This document shows positions 9,104 through 18,199 of a stretch of 64,000 nt of DNA, in pieces. The position numbers and the translations under genes are program-made. The notes under the pieces were generated by a model. The model was not told the DNA's origin, searched no databases, and worked only from the letters and a program-made list of their open reading frames with translations. Position 1 is the first letter of the stretch. Each line of letters starts with the position of its first letter. Location of the stretch: the NCBI RefSeq assembly GCF_947498635.1, contig NZ_CANMKV010000002.1:124001-188000 (forward strand), given 5' to 3'. Source of the stretch: an uncultured Microbulbifer sp. (GTDB lineage: Bacteria > Pseudomonadota > Gammaproteobacteria > Pseudomonadales > Cellvibrionaceae).

Positions 9104-9898
9104 ATGAAATTTAAATCTTCCGACTTTATTTTCCAGGTATTCGCGCTGCTGGGCTCAGTTATCCTTGTTCACGCGATTTACGTAGCCATCATCCGGCCCA
9201 ATGCAGATGCTTTGATCGAAGAGCAGCTCGCCCGGGAAGCTGCAGGGGAAACCTACGTACAACAGCGCTCAATCTATATCGTAATGAGGGATTATGAACA
9301 AGAGGCCTGTTTTGTATTGATGCTTTGGGCTATGGCCATCATGGGCTTAAAAGCACACAAAAGCATCCGCGAGCGCAAGCTACTCAATAAGGCTCTGCTC
9401 AATATTAGTGAGGGCACGCCCATACTGCCTGAGGATACCCGTGATCTCTCTCGCCCTATTCAGGCTCTCCCCGAGGAAGAGCGAAGTTTCCTGGTGCCCA
9501 GGGCCCTACTGACCGCCCTACAAAGATTCGGCTCGACCAAAAATGTTGCTGCGGTATCCAATTCGATAAAAGAAGTGTGTGAAACCGAAGGTGACCGTCT
9601 CGACTCCGAACTGGCGATGGTGCGTTATATCACTTGGGCAATTCCCTCAATCGGGTTTATTGGCACAGTACGCGGCATCGGCGAGGCCCTAGCCCAGGCT
9701 CACAAGGCCGTTGAAGGTGATATTGCCGGGGTCACCGTTAGCTTGGGGGTCGCCTTTAACTCCACATTTATCGCCTTGGTAATTAGTATCGTCATCATGT
9801 TTTTTACCCACCAGTTACAGCTGATGCAAGAGAGACTGGTACTGGACACACAGAGCTATTGCGATAACCGCCTACTGAGATTTCTCAAAATCAGTTAA
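9104..9898 (+). CDS. MotA/TolQ/ExbB-family proton channel subunit
   Basis: 264 residues from the ATG at 9104 (a TTG at 9059 would overlap the previous gene). First membrane segment FQVFALLGSVILVHAIYVAI, second CFVLMLWAMAIMGL, then a cytoplasmic region, then the two family-defining helices: AIPSIGFIGTVRGIGEALAQ (compare TolQ PFIGLFGTVWGI) and VSLGVAFNSTFIALVISIVI. These helices form the ion path at the interface with an ExbD/TolR/MotB-type partner. No separate exbD lies next to it; the two VWA genes 1.3 and 2.4 kb downstream carry an ExbD-like helix and are the likely partners. Family assignment is from motifs; coupling is inferred. Confidence 0.85.
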   Translation: MKFKSSDFIFQVFALLGSVILVHAIYVAIIRPNADALIEEQLAREAAGETYVQQRSIYIVMRDYEQEACFVLMLWAMAIMGLKAHKSIRERKLLNKALLNISEGTPILPEDTRDLSRPIQALPEEERSFLVPRALLTALQRFGSTKNVAAVSNSIKEVCETEGDRLDSELAMVRYITWAIPSIGFIGTVRGIGEALAQAHKAVEGDIAGVTVSLGVAFNSTFIALVISIVIMFFTHQLQLMQERLVLDTQSYCDNRLLRFLKIS

Positions 9899-9946
9899 CC
9901 GTCATCAAGAATCACTATCTCCGATATTGGCCGTGAGGAATACTCC

Positions 9947-11251
9947 ATGGGACAAGGCGTCCTTGAAATCAATGACTGTGGTTTAAGGGTTTTTATCGGC
10001 ACTACCGAAGTTCTGGAAAGTCCCGGCATTGCCGTCATTGAACCCAGCCGGGTTCACATAGGCACCTCCGCGCAAATGCGTGCGCGCAGCCACCCTACTC
10101 AGGTCAACAATCAGTTCTGGCGAAGACTCAGCCTTGAATCGTTGAAATCAGCCAATCAGCGCTGCCGTCATCACGCCGACCTCGCCTACTGCCATCTACA
10201 GGAAATAGCCGAACACTGTGACCTTCCCGAGGAGCTGGTATTGGCGGTTCCGGGTAACTTTACCCGTGAACAGCTGGCTCTATTGCTTGGAATTATCAAT
10301 GAAAGTGATATGAATGTCGTTGGAATGGTTGATTCAGCAAGCGCTGCGATCGGTGATCTGGCGCCCTCCGGCCTGCAAATCTATGTTGAGTTGCAACTGC
10401 ATCAGACGCTGGTTTCCCGCGTCATAGTGGAGCAACACGCCACTGTAAAGTCTGCCGAGAGTGTTGCTGATGCTGGCTTAAATCACTTCCAAGAGGCCTG
10501 GGCACGGGTATTTACCGATGCATTTGTTATGCAGTGCCGCTTTGACCCGCTCCATTCGGGTGAGTCTGAACAACAACTTTACGATCTGATGCCCCAATGG
10601 GTAAATTGCGCAATGCACCAGGGTGAAGTGTTAGCGGAACTTGATGATCGCACTGCAAAAGTATCTTTACGCCAACTTCAAGATGCCTCCGCCCCCATTC
10701 TCTCTCGGGTACGAGCCATGATCGAGAACCATGCGGAAAGCGATAGCGTGAGCTTTATTTCCCATCGTTGGGCCGACATTCCCGGAGGCTTACAGCTGGT
10801 GCAGCGAATGTATCTTCTTTGCAGAGACAGCATCGCCCAATCGATTAAAAATCGGTGGAAAGAGTTACGCAGCGACGATTCCACGCTGCGCCTTGTCAAC
10901 AGCATCAGTGCGGTTCCGGAAAGCAAAATCACCGTGCGCCTGGACACGCCTAAAGAAGCGGCAGCAACGCACTTATTATTTGGCCATCGCGCTCTTGCTG
11001 CACAACAGCCTCTCTTTGTTTTCTGGCATGAAGATAAATTCAAGGTAACCCCCACACCTCCTGACCACCCTGCGGCAACGGTCACCAACCATGCCGGCCG
11101 TTTGGCACTAAGGGTCGATGCGGGTATCCACCTGATGCTGAATGGTGAGGAAATTGCCGCTCCGGTTAATCTCAATGCCGGAGATAGGATTGGTATTGCG
11201 GATAGACAGGATGTCATAACCGCAATCAGCGTGGAACGCTATGAGACGTAA
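9947..11251 (+). CDS. Actin/Hsp70-fold (ASKHA) protein with FHA-like C-terminal tail
   Basis: 434 residues, no signal peptide, so cytoplasmic. The first 150 residues have the order of an ASKHA ATPase: an initial strand-turn (VLEINDCGLRVFIGT), LPEELVLAVPGNFTREQLALLL, then NVVGMVDSASAAIGDL, the pattern seen in PilM, FtsA and DnaK relatives; the phosphate loops are weak, so ATPase activity is uncertain. The last 80 residues (AGIHLMLNGEEIAAPVNLNA then GDRIGIADR) resemble an FHA-type beta sandwich that could bind a phosphopeptide, an inference from pattern only. SD GAGGAA. It overlaps the first VWA gene by 11 bases, implying translational coupling. Confidence 0.65.
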   Translation: MGQGVLEINDCGLRVFIGTTEVLESPGIAVIEPSRVHIGTSAQMRARSHPTQVNNQFWRRLSLESLKSANQRCRHHADLAYCHLQEIAEHCDLPEELVLAVPGNFTREQLALLLGIINESDMNVVGMVDSASAAIGDLAPSGLQIYVELQLHQTLVSRVIVEQHATVKSAESVADAGLNHFQEAWARVFTDAFVMQCRFDPLHSGESEQQLYDLMPQWVNCAMHQGEVLAELDDRTAKVSLRQLQDASAPILSRVRAMIENHAESDSVSFISHRWADIPGGLQLVQRMYLLCRDSIAQSIKNRWKELRSDDSTLRLVNSISAVPESKITVRLDTPKEAAATHLLFGHRALAAQQPLFVFWHEDKFKVTPTPPDHPAATVTNHAGRLALRVDAGIHLMLNGEEIAAPVNLNAGDRIGIADRQDVITAISVERYET

Positions 11252-12323
11252 AAATCGGCGTTTCTCCACCTTTAGCCTCTCCTTTCTTGACATCATGTCT
11301 TGTGGATTTGGTGCCGTTGCCCTGATTTTCCTGATTATCAAGCACGGCTCTGATCACGAGATAGAAGTGGAAACCGAAGACCTCAGCGCCGAGGTCAACC
11401 TGCTTCAAGAAGAGGTTGAATTTGGTGAAGAACACCTTGTTCAGGCCCGCAATACACTGGACATCGTTAGCGATGAATTGGTTGATGCCCAGGGATTAGC
11501 ACGCCGAATACTGGAACAAATTCAGGACGTGAAAGGAAATATCGCAGAAATAGACAGCGTCGACGAACAGGAAGATATAAAAAGGCTGCAAGATAAACTA
11601 AAAAAACTGGAGCAGGCCAAAAAAAATCTGGAAGAGGAAAACAAAAAGCTCGGAAATAATGTGCGTAAATATGTTGGCGATGGCGATCGTCAATATCTCA
11701 CAGGACTTCGGCTTGGAGGCAATCGAATCCTGATCCTCCTCGACGCTTCTGCTTCGATGCTCGGTGATGAACTTATCAAGGTTATTCGCGCCCGCAACAT
11801 GTCTTCAAGGGTAAAACGACAAACAGAAAAATGGCGCCGAGCAATCAATACCGTCTCCTGGCTCACCGCCCAGTTGCCTCCAGATAGTCAGTACCAGATC
11901 TATACTTTCAATACATCTTTTCGCGCCGTCATTGCCGGAACGGAAGATCGCTGGCTCAATGTGGATGATCGCGACCAGCTGGACAAGGCCATCAAGGGAT
12001 TGGACGAAGTTGTGCCTGAGCATGGCACCAGTTTGGAAAGAGTATTCAATGCCATTCACGCTATGAAATCTTTACCCGACAACATTATTTTGATTACCGA
12101 TGGCTTGCCCACCCAGGGCATGAAGCCCCCCAGAGGTGCCACAGTATCCGGCAGAGAGCGGCGTAATCTGTTTAAACGAGCGGTGAAAGTTCTTCCCAGA
12201 AATGTGCCGGTTAACATAATACTGACCCCAATGGAGGGAGACCCTTTTGCCGCCAGTGAATTCTGGAAGCTGGCAATGCAAACACAGGGCTCTTTTTTGG
12301 CACCATCGAGGGACTGGCCATGA
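11241..12323 (+). CDS. VWA protein 1 with ExbD/TolR-like N-terminal helix
   Basis: 360 residues. Residues 8-33 (FSLSFLDIMSCGFGAVALIF) form the only membrane helix; it starts with Leu-Asp17, placed like the proton-binding Asp of ExbD/TolR (compare LTPMLDVVFIMLIFFIVT of the true ExbD at 23659-24081). Residues 45-140 are a long Glu/Lys coiled coil. Residues about 160-350 are a von Willebrand A domain: MIDAS DASAS at 168-172, then HGTSLERVF and IILITDGLP. Topology is N-in with the coiled coil and VWA in the periplasm. It overlaps the genes on both sides (11 and 4 bases). Inferred to be the stator-type partner of the channel subunit. Confidence 0.82.
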   Translation: MRRKNRRFSTFSLSFLDIMSCGFGAVALIFLIIKHGSDHEIEVETEDLSAEVNLLQEEVEFGEEHLVQARNTLDIVSDELVDAQGLARRILEQIQDVKGNIAEIDSVDEQEDIKRLQDKLKKLEQAKKNLEEENKKLGNNVRKYVGDGDRQYLTGLRLGGNRILILLDASASMLGDELIKVIRARNMSSRVKRQTEKWRRAINTVSWLTAQLPPDSQYQIYTFNTSFRAVIAGTEDRWLNVDDRDQLDKAIKGLDEVVPEHGTSLERVFNAIHAMKSLPDNIILITDGLPTQGMKPPRGATVSGRERRNLFKRAVKVLPRNVPVNIILTPMEGDPFAASEFWKLAMQTQGSFLAPSRDWP

Positions 12324-13324
12324 TCAGCTCTTCAAAAAAGAGACGGCAGGAAGAATTCAGCATCTCTTTTCTGGATGTAATCTGCTGTGGTTTTGGAGCC
12401 ATTGTTCTATTACTGATGATTGCCAAAACTGCCGAGCCTATTGTTTTAGAAGAGGCCGAGATAGACCTGGAAGCGCAGGTTATCGAGTTGCAACAACAAC
12501 TTGCTCAGATTCGTGGCGAAACCACCATTCTTAATCGCGACCTTAATGCCAAACGTGAACAGATCGATATTGAACACAAACGCATAGCCAACCTACGTGG
12601 AGAACTGGAAGCTCTACAGGCTGTTTACGCCAGTAAAACCGAAGGTCAGAGTGAAGAAGGGAAATTAAAAGGTAAGTTAACCATAGCCCTACAGTCAATG
12701 ACCGATGAAATGCGGCGCCTGCTTGGGGAAAATTACCAACGCAAGAATAATGTTATCGGTGGCATACCCGTCGACAGTGAGTACATCCTTTTTATTATTG
12801 ATACATCCGGCAGTATGTTTAACTACGGATGGGATCGTATGATGTCAGAAATGGTCAATACCCTGGATCTCTACCCCAATGTCAAAGGTATTCAGGTAAT
12901 GAATGACATGGGAGATTACATGTTTTTCAATTACCGTAATAAATGGATCCCAGACACACCTGGACGTCGTCAGGCAATTCTTCAACGACTTAAGACCTGG
13001 AATCCTTTTAGTAATTCCAGTCCTGTAGAAGGTATTCAAAAAGCGGTACGCAGCTTTTACGATCCCAGCAAAAAAATCAGTATTTATGTGCTCGGGGATG
13101 AGTTCACAGGAAAGTCAATACGTAATGTCATGCTCGCCGTAGATCGCGTCAATGCTCAGCATGGTGAGGGAAAACGCAATATTCGTATCCACGCAGTGGG
13201 GTTCCCCATACAGTTCTCACGACCTCCCCATTTACAAACCACCGGTCTTCGCTTTGCCGCCTTAATGCGAGAATTAACCTACCGCAACGGTGGCACTTTT
13301 GTTGGTCTTAATGATTTTCGCTAG
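12320..13324 (+). CDS. VWA protein 2 with ExbD/TolR-like N-terminal helix
   Basis: 334 residues, paralogue of the preceding protein. Helix at 13-36 (FSISFLDVICCGFGAIVLLL) with Asp19; it shares SFLD followed by CGFGA with VWA protein 1. A coiled coil spans about 45-110. The VWA domain from about residue 155 has a perfect MIDAS, DTSGS at 161-165, and later ISIYVLGDEF. Sequence outside the helix is well diverged from protein 1, so the pair is old and probably forms a heteromer. The start overlaps the previous stop in an ATGA arrangement. Confidence 0.82.
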   Translation: MISSSKKRRQEEFSISFLDVICCGFGAIVLLLMIAKTAEPIVLEEAEIDLEAQVIELQQQLAQIRGETTILNRDLNAKREQIDIEHKRIANLRGELEALQAVYASKTEGQSEEGKLKGKLTIALQSMTDEMRRLLGENYQRKNNVIGGIPVDSEYILFIIDTSGSMFNYGWDRMMSEMVNTLDLYPNVKGIQVMNDMGDYMFFNYRNKWIPDTPGRRQAILQRLKTWNPFSNSSPVEGIQKAVRSFYDPSKKISIYVLGDEFTGKSIRNVMLAVDRVNAQHGEGKRNIRIHAVGFPIQFSRPPHLQTTGLRFAALMRELTYRNGGTFVGLNDFR

Positions 13325-13347
13325 CTGATTTACACCAGGAGTCATTC

Positions 13348-14016
13348 ATGATGTACAGGATAAAGGAGGCTTCCACATTTCATCTGGCGATTGTGGTCAT
13401 TATCTCCGTATTACTCGCAGCTTGTTCACATACCGTGCAGGTTGAAGGGCGATACCCCTCTCCAGTAGGACAGCAGCTTCCTCTCTCTGTGGGCATTTAC
13501 CTCAGTGAGGATTTTAAAAATTATACCTACCAAGAAGAAAGTGAAGATCGGGAGGAATGGAAAATAAATACTGGCAGAGCCCAGGAAAGCCTCTTTGAGA
13601 CAGTACTCGGCTCTATGTTTCTAAATACGGTCTCTCTATCGGAGTACCCCCAGGATCTGCCCGCCAATGTAGAACTTGTCATAGTCCCCGAGGTGAGAGA
13701 GTTGCAATTCACCATGCCCCGGGAGACCAGAGTTAATATTTTTGAGGTTTGGATCAAGTATGACATGAATGCCTATGATTCCCGCGGAAATCAGGTAGCT
13801 AGTTGGGTAATCACAGCCTACGGAAAAACCCCTACAGCGTTTTTACAATCTCAGGAAAAAGCACTCACTCAAGCTATCAACATCGCCTTGCGCGACGCCG
13901 GAGCAACCCTTTATACAGGTTTTGGGAAAGTACCTGAATTACAGGCATTTCTCTCAGGAAAACTCAGGTCCGCCTCATTGCAAGAATTCAAAGTGAAGTC
14001 CATCAAGGCTGAATAG
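13348..14016 (+). CDS. Small envelope lipoprotein A
   Basis: 222 residues with a lipobox (ISVLLAACS) after a hydrophobic segment. The mature part (LPLSVGIYLSEDFKNYTY, VELVIVPEVRELQFTMPRE, VNIFEVWIKYDMNAYDSRGN, ALTQAINIALRDAGATLY) has the alternating strand and terminal helix pattern of LptE/YajG-like lipoproteins, but no specific family can be named. SD AGGAGTC; two ATGs in a row (13348, 13351). 23 bases after VWA protein 2 and 11 before the next lipoprotein, so the same transcript. Confidence 0.7.
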   Translation: MMYRIKEASTFHLAIVVIISVLLAACSHTVQVEGRYPSPVGQQLPLSVGIYLSEDFKNYTYQEESEDREEWKINTGRAQESLFETVLGSMFLNTVSLSEYPQDLPANVELVIVPEVRELQFTMPRETRVNIFEVWIKYDMNAYDSRGNQVASWVITAYGKTPTAFLQSQEKALTQAINIALRDAGATLYTGFGKVPELQAFLSGKLRSASLQEFKVKSIKAE

Positions 14017-14027
14017 AGGATTATATC

Positions 14028-14690
14028 GTGTTCAAGCCATTCATTGTTTTAATTCTGATATTCCTCAGCGGCTGCACCACTGTCGTTATTGATGAATACA
14101 GACGTAGTGACGGTGAGCTCGCTGCTGGGGACTCCGTGGTAATTTTGGGCCGACGCCATTCTAGTGACTATGAAACTGAACCCAATCTTATCGCCTGTGT
14201 AGGCCGGGAATTACATAACCCGGAGATGGGGGTTAATATTATTCCTGAGAAGGAATTTGTCGACATAATGTATCCCTGGTTCGAGCCGCGAACTGCTCCT
14301 ATGCATGTGCGTTCACTGGATCGCCTGATGGAAAATAGAGAGGTCAGGGAGAAAATGGAGGCCTACGGGGTGAAGTACATTGTGTGGATAGACGGCTCCA
14401 CTGAAACCACTGCCAGCGCGGGTTCTATAAGCTGTACTATCAGTACCGGTGGAGCCGGTTGTTTTGGCTTCGGGACCTGGGACAAGGAATCCGATTATGA
14501 GGCCTCTGTGTGGGATTTCCGCGATCGGGAACTTTCCGGCAAACTCAGTGCGGATGCCAAAGGCACCTCCTATATGCCAGCTATCGTTATCCCGATCCCT
14601 CTCATTGCCAGAGTACAAAACAATGCTTGTAAAGGCATGGCGGTACAACTTCAACAATTCCTAATACCCGCAGCAGCAACCAGTTCATAA
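14028..14690 (+). CDS. Small envelope lipoprotein B
   Basis: 220 residues from a GTG start (AGAGGA upstream). Hydrophobic segment FIVLILIFLSGC gives a clear lipobox. The mature protein contains DSVVILGRRHSSDYETEPN and a Cys/Gly-rich stretch (SISCTISTGGAGCFGFG) that is unusual for the region and may form disulfides. No family recognised. Gene order places it in the envelope cluster. Confidence 0.65.
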   Translation: MFKPFIVLILIFLSGCTTVVIDEYRRSDGELAAGDSVVILGRRHSSDYETEPNLIACVGRELHNPEMGVNIIPEKEFVDIMYPWFEPRTAPMHVRSLDRLMENREVREKMEAYGVKYIVWIDGSTETTASAGSISCTISTGGAGCFGFGTWDKESDYEASVWDFRDRELSGKLSADAKGTSYMPAIVIPIPLIARVQNNACKGMAVQLQQFLIPAAATSS

Positions 14691-14718
14691 ATAATAAACA
14701 AGCAGGGAGGCTGAGGTA

Positions 14719-16179
14719 ATGCAATATTTGGTAAGACTGTGCGTCGCTCTATTGTTCACAGTATGTGCGGCCTGCGCATTCAATCCGGCCACCAACCGCC
14801 CGGATCTGGTTTTAATGTCCGAAGACAAGGAGATTTCCATTGGCAAGGAGATGCATGAAAAGCTGATCGAAAGTACTCCAATTTATCGGGACCCCGTGCT
14901 TGCCGCCTATGTAGATCACGTAGGGCAAAAGATTGCAGTGGCCAGTGATAGACCCGATATCAAGTACCATTTCACCATCATCGACAGCCAGGATATCAAT
15001 GCCTTCGCTCTGCCGGGCGGCTATGTCTATATCAATCGCGGCCTACTTACCTACCTCCACTCCGAAGCAGAAATGGCCGCGGTGCTTGCCCATGAAATTG
15101 GACATATCACCGCACGCCATGCGGTTCGCCAAAAAACAGCCTCCACGGGCGCGAGTGCCGCATCGGTATTATCTGTGCTCGTCACCGGTAGTCGCGTTGT
15201 TGGTGATGCCGCCAATCTGTGGAGCACCGCAGCAGTAAAAGGCTATGGAAGAGAAATGGAATTGGAAGCAGACCGCTTTGGAGCCCAGTATATGTTCAAG
15301 GCCGGTTATGATCCAGAAGCCATGATCAGTGTCATCGGCATACTTAAGGATCAGGAAACGTTTGCTCGCCGACGAGCAAGGATTGAAGGTAAAAAACCAC
15401 AGACCTATCATGGTGTTTTCTCCACCCACCCCCGTAACGACATTCGTCTACAGGAAGTCGTCAAAGCAGCTGGCACCCTACCAGCAGAAAACAAGGACAT
15501 TAAGGTCGCCTACTATCGTGAAAAAACAGATGGTTTGATTTACGGCGATAATGCCAGGCAATCCAACAAGAACCGCTTTAACCACAAGCGCCTCGGATTC
15601 TCCCTCCTATTTCCCGATGGCTGGACAGTGGCCAATGAACGCTCCTCTATCGTCGGCACCGCCCCTGACAATTCAGCCAAAATTACTATTAAGGTTGCGA
15701 AACGCGATGGGAACCAGCCCGCCGATATGGCATTGCGAGAAGAATATGATTCAAATAAATTTGAACAAAGTGAAAAGCTAGATCAATACCAGCTTGAGGG
15801 TTACACCGGCAAAATATCCAGTTCCAAGAAGAAAGGCCTGGACCCAGACCGAGTAGCCATTATCTATTATGGTAGCCGTCAATTTATGCTTGAGGGGAAA
15901 ATTATTGATACAGAGTCCCAGGAAAAGGACCATCTTGAACATTATGACACGCTATTTTTAACCAGTATCCGTAGCTTTCGTCCCCTGCGTAAAACCGATA
16001 TTGTAGAAAAAGATATTAGGCGCCTTCACTATGTAAAAGCCAATGAAAAAACCACTTTCTCTTCTTTAGCCAAGCATATGGAAATTGGAGAGTATGCAGA
16101 GGAGCAGCTTCGCCTTCTAAATGGTTATTATCCACGGGGCGAACCCGAACCCGGTGAGTGGATAAAAATAGTGAAGTAA
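14719..16179 (+). CDS. M48-family periplasmic zinc metalloprotease (BepA/LoiP-like)
   Basis: 486 residues with a lipoprotein-type N-terminus (CVALLFTVCAACAF). Catalytic core: NAFALPGGYVYINRGLL, the zinc motif in VLAHEIGHITARHA, and the third ligand Glu in ELEADRFGAQYM. Typical M48 spacing of a TPR-less family member; the C-terminal third is a separate domain ending in a LysM-like segment (VKANEKTTFSSLAKHM to PGEWIKIVK). Such proteases perform quality control of outer-membrane proteins and lipoproteins. As the last gene of the cluster, 28 bases after lipoprotein B, it may process or check the lipoproteins encoded upstream (inference). Confidence 0.88.
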   Translation: MQYLVRLCVALLFTVCAACAFNPATNRPDLVLMSEDKEISIGKEMHEKLIESTPIYRDPVLAAYVDHVGQKIAVASDRPDIKYHFTIIDSQDINAFALPGGYVYINRGLLTYLHSEAEMAAVLAHEIGHITARHAVRQKTASTGASAASVLSVLVTGSRVVGDAANLWSTAAVKGYGREMELEADRFGAQYMFKAGYDPEAMISVIGILKDQETFARRRARIEGKKPQTYHGVFSTHPRNDIRLQEVVKAAGTLPAENKDIKVAYYREKTDGLIYGDNARQSNKNRFNHKRLGFSLLFPDGWTVANERSSIVGTAPDNSAKITIKVAKRDGNQPADMALREEYDSNKFEQSEKLDQYQLEGYTGKISSSKKKGLDPDRVAIIYYGSRQFMLEGKIIDTESQEKDHLEHYDTLFLTSIRSFRPLRKTDIVEKDIRRLHYVKANEKTTFSSLAKHMEIGEYAEEQLRLLNGYYPRGEPEPGEWIKIVK

Positions 16180-16195
16180 AAAAAACGACATCCTC

Positions 16196-16239
16196 AGAAA
16201 TATATTTTGCACTTATGTAAATATTCTGTATATATTTCT
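16196..16239. repeat. AT-rich inverted repeat after the M48 gene
   Basis: AGAAATATAT (16196-16205) and ATATATTTCT (16230-16239) are perfect 10-base inverted arms 24 bases apart, just downstream of the cluster's last gene. Could be a weak terminator or part of the control region of the acyl-CoA ligase. AT-richness makes chance pairing possible. Confidence 0.35.
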
Positions 16240-16389
16240 TAGCCCCATAACAAGACTGCCCATTAAGTAAAGTTATATTCAGTAACTTTTAGATTCATGA
16301 GTACCAAAAAGGGACCAATGGACTCTATTCTAAAAAACCTTATAAATAATCTATAAAAGCAACCATAAATATAACAATAGGAGACAAAC

Positions 16390-18021
16390 ATGAATGGCAT
16401 GATGATGCAGTCTCAATTGACCCTCACCGGTATTATGCAACATGCACTGAGTAATTCACCTGATAGTGAAATTGTCTCTGTTACTCAGGATAATCCACAG
16501 TTTCGTTATACCTATAGAGATGCTTTTAGGCGTTCCGCACAGCTCGCCCAGGCACTGTCTCGGCTCGGCGCCAATCGTGGAGACCGTATCGGCACGCTTG
16601 CCTGGAATGATCATCGCCATTTCGAACTCTATTATGCCACTTCGTGCAGTGGGCTGGTTTGTCACACTATCAACCCACGTCTATTTCCAGAACAAATTCA
16701 CTACATCATCGAACATGCCGAAGACCGCTGGCTATTTGTAGACCCTATGTTTGTCCCATTGATAAACAAAATGGCGGATAGGTTTACCAACCTTGAGGGT
16801 ATTATTGTATTGACCGATAGGGCAAATATGCCCGAAAGTCAGCTGTCCAATTATTTCTGCTATGAAGAATTCCTCTGTAGCCACTCTGGTGATTTCCACT
16901 GGCCTGAATTGAGTGAGCAAAGTGCGGCGGCACTCTGCTATACCTCTGGTACCACCGGCAATCCCAAGGGGGTGCTCTACTCTCACCGCGCTATGACCCT
17001 ACATACTTACGGGGTTCTCCTGCCGGATGTTTTTGCCATTCGCCACAATGAAGCCATTTTGCCCGTTGTCCCCATGTTTCACGTCAATGCCTGGTCCATC
17101 CCCTATGCGGCACCAGCCGTCGGCGCCAAGCTGGTTTTGCCTGGCCACAAAATGGGCTGTGGCGAAACACTCTGCAAACTTATGCAGCAGGAATCGGTCA
17201 ACATCGCTGCGGGTGTCCCTACCGTCTGGCTCGCACTACTCAAATATTTACGCGAAAGTGAAGAAACGATTTCCAGCCTCAATCGTGTAGTTGTCGGCGG
17301 CTCCGCCTGTCCATGGAGCATTATGGAAGAGTTCGAGGATAGACATGGTGTCTACACACATCATGCCTGGGGCATGACAGAGATGAGCCCACTCGGCACT
17401 TACAATGCACGAGTAGATCCCAGGTTGCCGGCAGCACAAGCCAAAACTCTTCGCCTCAAACAGGGGCGAGCAGGGTTTGGAGTGGAAATGCGTATCGTCG
17501 ATCCTCTCGGAAGCCCACTACCCCATGACGGTATCGAATTTGGCGCATTACAAGTGCGGGGCCCCTGGGTTTGCGAACGCTATTATAAAGCGCAGGAATG
17601 CGCCCTCACTCCCGACGGTTGGTTTGATACCGGCGACGTAGCGACGATTGATCCTTTAGGCTACCTGAGCATTACTGATCGCACCAAAGATGTGATTAAA
17701 TCCGGAGGTGAATGGATTTCCTCTATTGAGCTGGAAAACTTCGCGATGACCCTGGATGGCGTTGCCGAGGCAGCAGTCATCGGAGTCCCCCATGAAAAAT
17801 GGACCGAGCGGCCGCTATTGATTGTGGTGCCCGAAGCGGAAAGTAGGCCCGAGCCCAAGAAGATACTAAACGCCTACCAAGGACGCTTTGCAAAGTGGTG
17901 GATTCCCGACGACTGCGTCATTTCCCTGGAGCTACCCCATTCGGCTACGGGTAAGATCAGTAAAAAAGACTTACGTGAACAATTTTCTCAACATCTCTGG
18001 TCACAAGCAATGTCCGTATAA
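16390..18021 (+). CDS. Fatty-acid (medium/long-chain) acyl-CoA ligase, AlkK type
   Basis: 543-residue ANL-superfamily enzyme that activates a fatty acid to its CoA thioester by an acyl-AMP intermediate. Signature P-loop [18 protein letters not shown], then [14 protein letters not shown], a [11 protein letters not shown] box (A5), [12 protein letters not shown] (A7) and the C-terminal hinge [17 protein letters not shown] with the catalytic lysine [11 protein letters not shown] near the end. Length and motifs match the AlkK/medium-chain branch. A good SD (AGGAGA) lies before ATG 16390; a second ATG follows at 16399. Monocistronic, closed by a terminator. Confidence 0.9.
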   Translation: MNGMMMQSQLTLTGIMQHALSNSPDSEIVSVTQDNPQFRYTYRDAFRRSAQLAQALSRLGANRGDRIGTLAWNDHRHFELYYATSCSGLVCHTINPRLFPEQIHYIIEHAEDRWLFVDPMFVPLINKMADRFTNLEGIIVLTDRANMPESQLSNYFCYEEFLCSHSGDFHWPELSEQSAAALCYTSGTTGNPKGVLYSHRAMTLHTYGVLLPDVFAIRHNEAILPVVPMFHVNAWSIPYAAPAVGAKLVLPGHKMGCGETLCKLMQQESVNIAAGVPTVWLALLKYLRESEETISSLNRVVVGGSACPWSIMEEFEDRHGVYTHHAWGMTEMSPLGTYNARVDPRLPAAQAKTLRLKQGRAGFGVEMRIVDPLGSPLPHDGIEFGALQVRGPWVCERYYKAQECALTPDGWFDTGDVATIDPLGYLSITDRTKDVIKSGGEWISSIELENFAMTLDGVAEAAVIGVPHEKWTERPLLIVVPEAESRPEPKKILNAYQGRFAKWWIPDDCVISLELPHSATGKISKKDLREQFSQHLWSQAMSV

Positions 18022-18043
18022 GGCCCCCTGAGAATCAATCCAT

Positions 18044-18072
18044 AACCGGGCACTGAGCCCGGTTTCTTTTTT
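18044..18072 (+). terminator. Rho-independent terminator of the acyl-CoA ligase gene
   Basis: Perfect stem AACCGGGC / GCCCGGTT with a five-base loop ACTGA, followed by TCTTTTTT, 22 bases after the stop codon. Confidence 0.9.
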
Positions 18073-18199
18073 AAAAAACCCAACGGCAATTCAAAAATGT
18101 CTTATGTTTCACACTCTCTCTCGATATACTGGCACTGATATATCCCTGTCATATTTTTTTGCTAGAAAGTTTCCCACATTAATTTGGGACGCCTTGCAA

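Noticed and set aside
9104-13324. Zorya-type defence system based on the MotA-like protein
   Set aside because: No ZorB with OmpA-type domain and no helicase or nuclease genes; lipoproteins and VWA proteins point to an envelope role.
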